A stretch of DNA of 64,000 nucleotides from positions 1-64,000 of the forward strand of contig JBLHVI010000010.1 of assembly GCA_047630175.1 (NCBI GenBank), in the 5' to 3' direction. Shown piece by piece: positions 59,509 through 64,000 of this stretch. Position numbers and translations under genes: made by a program. The notes under the pieces were generated by a model. The model searched no databases. It saw nothing but the letters and a program-made list of their open reading frames with translations, and was not told the origin of the DNA. The DNA is from UBA4582 sp047630175 (GTDB taxonomy: Bacteria; Pseudomonadota; Gammaproteobacteria; Pseudomonadales; Azotimanducaceae). The stretch's first letter is position 1. The number at the start of each line of letters is the position of its first letter.

Positions 59509-61281
59509 ATGGCAATAGATCAGGCCTCATTCAAGCGATTGATCGATATTGGTATCGCCCTGTCGGCAGAGAAAAATCCCGATCGCTTAATGGAAACTAT
59601 TCTGCTCGAGGCCAAGAGCATCGGTAATGCCGACGCGGGGACCTTGTATATCAGGACCAAAGAGGACCAACTGATGTTCGCTATCGTTAGGACCGACTCC
59701 TTAGGCATCGCCCAAGGGGGCACCACAGGCGTTGAGATCACGCTACCTATGGTTCAAATGTATGCACTGAATGAAGCGAGTGAACGTGCACCAAATTTTA
59801 AAAATATTGTCAGTCATGTTGCGCTGACAGGCCAGACGATCAATATTGAAGATGCCTACGATTCTGAGGCATTCGATTTTTCCGGGACAAAGAAGTTTGA
59901 TGAGGGCACGGGCTATCGATCCAAGTCGCTCCTAACGATACCTCTGAAGAATCGCCAAGAGCATGTCATCGGCGTATTGCAACTGCTTAACTCGTTGGAC
60001 CCTGCTAATGGTGACGTCGTGCCATTTAGTGAGGAGGTCGAGCCGTTGATGGAGGCCCTAGCTTCACAGGCGGCGGTGGCGCTGGAAAATCAGAATTTGA
60101 TTGAGTCTCAAAAAAACCTGCTCGACTCCTTTATTGAGCTGATGGCCAGTGCCGTTGATGCCAAGTCTCCATACACGGGAGGGCACTGCCAGCGCGTACC
60201 CGAACTCACCGAAATGTTGACCAAGGCCGCGTGTGATTCAACGGAGCCAGCTTTTTCGGCGTTTAATCTGACGGAAGAAGAGTGGTATGAGTTGCATATC
60301 GCCGCTTGGTTACATGATTGTGGAAAAGTGACGACGCCGGAATATGTCGTTGATAAAGCCACTAAGTTAGAGACCATAACCGACCGGTTGCACGAAGTCC
60401 GCTTGCGCTTTGAGGTTGTCAAGTCTGAGTCGGTGATCGACTACCAACGCCAGCTGCTGGCAGGGGCCAAAGATACGAAAGCCTTGAAGGATGCCCTTGA
60501 AATGCGCTTGAATCAACTCGACGATGATTTTGCCTTTGTGGCTGAGTGTAATCTCGGCGGTGAATTCATGGAGGACGCGCGTCTAGAGCGACTGTGCCAA
60601 ATCGCTGATATCGAATGGACCCGCACACTAAGCGATCGTATTGGCCTGTCTCATGAAGAGGTAAAGCGCAAGGCATTAACGCCCGAACCCACGTTACCTG
60701 TGCGTGAGAAGTTATTAGCCGATCGGCCAGATCACATCATTGCGCATGACACGGTAGTGCATTCGGCGGACCCAGAGAATATTTATGGCTTTCAGATCGA
60801 GGTACCCGAACACAAATACAATTTGGGTGAGCTTTACAACCTGAGTATCAAGCGTGGCACGCTAACGACCGAGGAACGCTTCAAAATCAACGATCATATT
60901 GTCCAAACTATTGTGATGCTGGAGAACTTACCGTTTCCTGCCCACCTTGAACGAGTGCCTGAAATCGCTGGGGGCCACCACGAGAAAATGGACGGTACAG
61001 GTTATCCGAGGAAACTTAAGGGTAGCGAGATGTCTGTGCCGGCGCGCATCATGGCGATCGCGGATGTTTTCGAAGCACTAACCGCAGCTGACCGGCCTTA
61101 CAAAACCCCCAAAAAGCTCAGTGAAAGTATCAAAATCATGTCGTTTATGGTCAAGGATCAGCATCTTGACGGAGAACTCTTTAGATTGTTTTTACAGTCG
61201 GGCGTCTTCCGCGATTACGCCGATAAATTTTTACAACCTATGCAGTTGGACGCGGTGGATATTAATCAGTATCTGGCGTAA
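59509..61281 (+). CDS. GAF-HD-GYP c-di-GMP phosphodiesterase
   Basis: This 590-residue protein has a GAF domain at about residues 1-200, closely similar in its first 80 residues to the GAF of the diguanylate cyclase near 47173. An HD-GYP domain follows, with HDCGK near residue 275 and HHEKMDGTGYP near residue 500. The latter matches the extended HHExxDGxGYP motif of active phosphodiesterases. It should degrade c-di-GMP to GMP. The insertion between the two motifs (about 220 residues) is longer than usual. AGGAG lies 8 bases before the ATG. It is followed by an oligopeptide-binding protein gene after 4 bases. Confidence 0.92.
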   Translation: MAIDQASFKRLIDIGIALSAEKNPDRLMETILLEAKSIGNADAGTLYIRTKEDQLMFAIVRTDSLGIAQGGTTGVEITLPMVQMYALNEASERAPNFKNIVSHVALTGQTINIEDAYDSEAFDFSGTKKFDEGTGYRSKSLLTIPLKNRQEHVIGVLQLLNSLDPANGDVVPFSEEVEPLMEALASQAAVALENQNLIESQKNLLDSFIELMASAVDAKSPYTGGHCQRVPELTEMLTKAACDSTEPAFSAFNLTEEEWYELHIAAWLHDCGKVTTPEYVVDKATKLETITDRLHEVRLRFEVVKSESVIDYQRQLLAGAKDTKALKDALEMRLNQLDDDFAFVAECNLGGEFMEDARLERLCQIADIEWTRTLSDRIGLSHEEVKRKALTPEPTLPVREKLLADRPDHIIAHDTVVHSADPENIYGFQIEVPEHKYNLGELYNLSIKRGTLTTEERFKINDHIVQTIVMLENLPFPAHLERVPEIAGGHHEKMDGTGYPRKLKGSEMSVPARIMAIADVFEALTAADRPYKTPKKLSESIKIMSFMVKDQHLDGELFRLFLQSGVFRDYADKFLQPMQLDAVDINQYLA

Positions 61282-61285
61282 TCGG

Positions 61286-62926
61286 ATGCTAGCCTGCTGG
61301 TTTTCCGGCCTGTTTTGTCGCTGGTGGTTATTGTACACCTTCGGCGGATTAGTGGTCATGACGGTGTTTGCACCGCCTGCGTTGTCTGCTGCAGTTGATA
61401 GCACTCAGCAAACAATCACGATCGCTTTGACCCAGGAGCCGCCAAGCCTCAATGCGACGCAATCAACAGATGTTGTTAGTTTCTTTGTTCTGGGACATGT
61501 TAACGAGGGGCTGGTTCGTTACGACCGGCGCGGCAGGGTAGTCCCTGCAGGCGCCAACGACTGGGTAGCCGAAGATAATCATATCGATTTTACGTTGCGC
61601 GATGATGCGCGCTGGAGTGATGGCAGCGAGGTCACTGCAGCTGATTATGTGTATGCCTGGCAATTACTGCTAGATCCGGATACCGCAGCGCCGTACGCTT
61701 CGATTATGTTGCCGATAAAAAATGCAGCAGCAATTATTCGCGGCGATCTGCCGCCCACGGCACTGGGTGTAAAAGCGTTGTCGACACGTCAGTTACGGGT
61801 CCAATTAGAGCGGCCATGTGGTTACTGTATAAGCCTTATGGCCCACGCAGCTTTTTACCCCATCAAGCAAGAATTTCACGAGATTCAAGGCAGTCGTTAC
61901 GGCGCTGAAGCAGACACGCTCTTGTATAACGGCCCATTTACCTTAAGTCACTGGACCCATGGCGCGCAACTTACCTTGACCCGAAATCCTCATTACTGGG
62001 ATCGTGAGACAATTAGCCTAACAGCGATTAATATTGATTACATTACCGAGGACAATCGGGCTCGACTGAATCTATTTCGCGACGGCAGTATAGCGCTCGC
62101 CAAACTGGGCGCTGAAACCGTTGCTGACGCCGTGAGTCAAAAGATGCGGTTACGCACTTTTGCCACTGGTGGGCTCTCATACCTGCGAATTAATGTTGAT
62201 GAGGGTCGCCTGATGGCCGAACTAAAACTGCGGCACGCCATGTCATTAGTGTTTGACTCTGACGAGTTCGTCAATAAAGTAATTGGGATACCCGGCTATA
62301 AGCCAAGTACCAGTTTTTTTCCTAGCTGGTTGCCGGGTGATAGCCGCTTATTTGCCGAGGAACACCCACCGCTAAAATCTAAACGTGATCTGGTACTAGC
62401 GCGACAACTCGTGGATGAGGTGAGGCGAGAAAACGGTGATGACAATCTGCCAGCAATTACGTTACTGACGGTAGCATCACCTACCGGTGCTAAAGTAGCC
62501 GAATACCTGCAAGGTTTGGCGGCCCAGCATCTTGGCTTAACCGTCAAGATCGATCAACAAACGTTTAAGCAATACTTAGCGAAGGCAGCGCAGGGTGATT
62601 TTGACATGGCGATTTCTAGCTGGTATCCAGACTTTAACGATGTGATGACCTATGCCGATCTGTTAGCGAGTTGGAACGGCAATAACCGCGGCCATTATGA
62701 CAATCCAGAATACGACCGTTGGCTGGAAATACTGCAAAGCAGTGCGGTCGTGCAGACCCGCATGGAGGCTGCGGCGCAGTTGCAAGATATTATTGTTAAT
62801 GATGTGCCGGTGATACCGATGGCTGAGACCGGCTCCGCTTATCTGCAACACCCAAAGTTACGGGGTGTTGTACGCCGCGTGATAGGTCCTGACCCGGACT
62901 ATAGCCGAGCCCGCGTTGTTCCGTAA
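61286..62926 (+). CDS. Oligopeptide-binding protein (OppA-like)
   Basis: This protein of about 546 residues has a hydrophobic N-terminus (WWLLYTFGGLVVMTVFAPPALSAA split over residues 12-35) acting as signal, then an ABC peptide-binding fold: ALTQEPPSLNATQSTDV, FTLRDDARWSDGSEVTAADY and YADLLASWNGNNRGHYDNPE. It is similar in length to OppA/MppA. The start at 61286 follows the upstream stop by 4 bases, so it is likely co-transcribed with the HD-GYP gene. No permease or ATPase genes follow, so it must share a transporter encoded elsewhere. Confidence 0.9.
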   Translation: MLACWFSGLFCRWWLLYTFGGLVVMTVFAPPALSAAVDSTQQTITIALTQEPPSLNATQSTDVVSFFVLGHVNEGLVRYDRRGRVVPAGANDWVAEDNHIDFTLRDDARWSDGSEVTAADYVYAWQLLLDPDTAAPYASIMLPIKNAAAIIRGDLPPTALGVKALSTRQLRVQLERPCGYCISLMAHAAFYPIKQEFHEIQGSRYGAEADTLLYNGPFTLSHWTHGAQLTLTRNPHYWDRETISLTAINIDYITEDNRARLNLFRDGSIALAKLGAETVADAVSQKMRLRTFATGGLSYLRINVDEGRLMAELKLRHAMSLVFDSDEFVNKVIGIPGYKPSTSFFPSWLPGDSRLFAEEHPPLKSKRDLVLARQLVDEVRRENGDDNLPAITLLTVASPTGAKVAEYLQGLAAQHLGLTVKIDQQTFKQYLAKAAQGDFDMAISSWYPDFNDVMTYADLLASWNGNNRGHYDNPEYDRWLEILQSSAVVQTRMEAAAQLQDIIVNDVPVIPMAETGSAYLQHPKLRGVVRRVIGPDPDYSRARVVP

Positions 62927-63024
62927 TTGTCCGAGGGTCTCTCGTTAGTTGGGCTTACCGCGTAGCTCGACAATAAATTCGTTAGCTTCATCGATAGATT
63001 TTTGCATAGCAGGAACGCGTTTCG

Positions 63025-64000
63025 CTACACTAATTCAAAGTAGCGACGGTATTCCCATTCACTAATTTGCTGAGACGCTGGGTCGGCGTCGCTAGTGTGA
63101 AATGCCAACCATTCATTTTTGCGGGTCCGGCACCAATGCTCAACAAAGTCAGTACCCAACTCTACCGTCAGCAAGCTGTCGTTAGCCAGCGCCTCCGCGG
63201 CCGTTGTAATGCTGGCGGGTAATCGGGCAAAACGGGCGGGTAAGCCCCAGGCAAGTTTATTTAACTCTGCGGGAGGGACGAGCTGGTTTCTAACGCCGGT
63301 GAGTCCGCCGGCTAGAATTACTGCCATGGCAATATAGGGGTTTAGATCAGCAGCACCGAGTCGGTGCTCAATGCGACTGGCCGCAGCGCTGTTGCTGACA
63401 AGTCGCAATGCGGTGGATTTATTTTCCTCGCCCCAACTGACGGCCGTGGGCACAGCGCTGAAGTCAGTCAGCCGACGATAAGAATTAATTGTAGGACATA
63501 AAAATGACACGGCGGCGGGTAGTGTTGCCATCAAACCACCGAGCCACTGCTGCATGAGGCTGGAGCGGTAGTCAACGCCATTGGCGTCGAAAAATGCTGA
63601 ATCTCCAGCTTTATAAACTGCGGATGATGCCAACGCGTTTGGACTGTCGGGCGCCGCGTCTTGCAAGTAATGTAGTGAATGATGGATATGCATTCCCGAT
63701 GCGTAGCTCTGGGTTGGCCGTGCCATAAATGTCACAGCCATTTGCTGGTCGACCGCTACCTCGTAAAGAATTTGCTTGGTGCGGATAGCGTTATCTGCTG
63801 CCTTAAGTGGATCAGTGGGTACCAGATTGAGTTCAATTTGACCGGTGCCAGCCTCGTCGTTCCAACCTTCCCAGGCGATACCCTGCCATTCCATGCGGCG
63901 AATCACTTCGGTCATAAACGGGGCACTGTGGTAGGCGTTGCGCAGCAGGTAGATGTTCTGGTTGTTTGGCGACCCCACTGGTTGCATCTGCTGATATTTT
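63025..64000 (-). CDS. Glutamine synthetase family protein, C-terminal part
   Basis: The gene runs off the right edge; about 324 C-terminal residues are visible. They include the GS metal and ATP segments GTGQIELNLVPTDPLKAADN, SGMHIHHSLHYL and PTINSYRRLTDFSAVPTAVS, then RIEHRLGAADLNPYIAMAVI. The sequence is of the GlnA-like/PuuA type (gamma-glutamyl-amine ligases) rather than the housekeeping GlnA. The tail DPASQQISEWEYRRYFELV fits this group. With OppA and gamma-glutamyltransferase nearby, amine or gamma-glutamyl metabolism is plausible, but the substrate is not fixed. Confidence 0.88.
   Translation of the reverse strand, partial: KYQQMQPVGSPNNQNIYLLRNAYHSAPFMTEVIRRMEWQGIAWEGWNDEAGTGQIELNLVPTDPLKAADNAIRTKQILYEVAVDQQMAVTFMARPTQSYASGMHIHHSLHYLQDAAPDSPNALASSAVYKAGDSAFFDANGVDYRSSLMQQWLGGLMATLPAAVSFLCPTINSYRRLTDFSAVPTAVSWGEENKSTALRLVSNSAAASRIEHRLGAADLNPYIAMAVILAGGLTGVRNQLVPPAELNKLAWGLPARFARLPASITTAAEALANDSLLTVELGTDFVEHWCRTRKNEWLAFHTSDADPASQQISEWEYRRYFELV

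Noticed and set aside
62943..63005. 20-codon minus-strand frame (MQKSIDEANEFIVELRGKPN) after the glutamine synthetase homologue
   Set aside because: Very short, no ribosome-binding site seen, and no family recognised; might be a remnant but cannot be supported.
1..64000. CRISPR array, prophage, integron or tRNA genes
   Set aside because: No spaced direct repeats, phage structural genes, integrase or cloverleaf-forming segments were noticed on reading; a tRNA scan would be needed to be certain.

Overview
The window looks like chromosomal DNA of a free-living, probably marine, Gram-negative bacterium, most likely a gammaproteobacterium. Supporting signs are an enterobacterial-type class II ketol-acid reductoisomerase, RimK, a split proton-translocating transhydrogenase, ModF, a REP-associated transposase, TRAP transport, a CYP153-like P450 and many outer-membrane and lipoprotein signals. 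The species cannot be named from sequence alone. No rRNA, tRNA, CRISPR array, phage or plasmid module was seen, and both ends cut through genes (a DUF3570 gene on the left, a glutamine synthetase family gene on the right).

Positions 1-20150 hold the most unusual content, a large envelope redox region. A minus-strand operon encodes an HzsA-related di-haem lipoprotein, two outer-membrane beta-barrel proteins (one with an SH3 domain), a TlpA thioredoxin, a DUF4266 mini-lipoprotein ending in a Cys-rich tail, and DUF3570. Divergent from it, a cobalamin riboswitch precedes an exported CobN-like chelatase homologue, an ExbB-like channel protein, a DUF2149 protein and an exported nitrilase-fold hydrolase. 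After a convergent P450 gene comes a plus-strand operon for a mono-haem protein, a LamG di-haem lipoprotein, a Tat-exported DUF1501-type protein and the flavinyl transferase ApbE. ApbE is, to my recollection, a usual partner of DUF4266/DUF3570/TlpA, so the two flanking operons probably serve one system.

Positions 20200-32100 are mainly core metabolism and transport: two MFS transporters, a VOC protein, ilvC, a ModF-like ABC protein, rimK, a 36-residue lysine-rich protein, the pntAA-pntAB-pntB operon with a strong terminator, and an SDR oxidoreductase. Positions 32300-41300 hold a ScsB/DsbD-like thiol-disulfide protein facing a selenoprotein of the ArsC-like thioredoxin fold. That gene has an in-frame TGA in a U-x-x-C motif and a bacterial SECIS-type hairpin, and conventional gene calling would truncate it. 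A MaoC-type dehydratase pair, a RAYT transposase, an orphan ExbD, a histidine phosphatase, a crotonase, a membrane protein with a topoisomerase-type zinc finger and an acyltransferase follow.

Positions 41400-64000 contain a TRAP operon with a TatT lipoprotein, a response regulator with TPR-like repeats, two proteins sharing the same GAF sensor (one making c-di-GMP, one with an HD-GYP phosphodiesterase), gamma-glutamyltransferase plus rhodanese, a glutathione transferase, MscS, a CNNM protein, an AstE-type deacylase, a pair of acyl-CoA dehydrogenases that may form a heteromer, a metallo-beta-lactamase-fold hydrolase, an oligopeptide-binding protein and the truncated glutamine synthetase homologue. 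The metabolic theme is lipid/acyl-CoA, peptide/glutamate and thiol chemistry.
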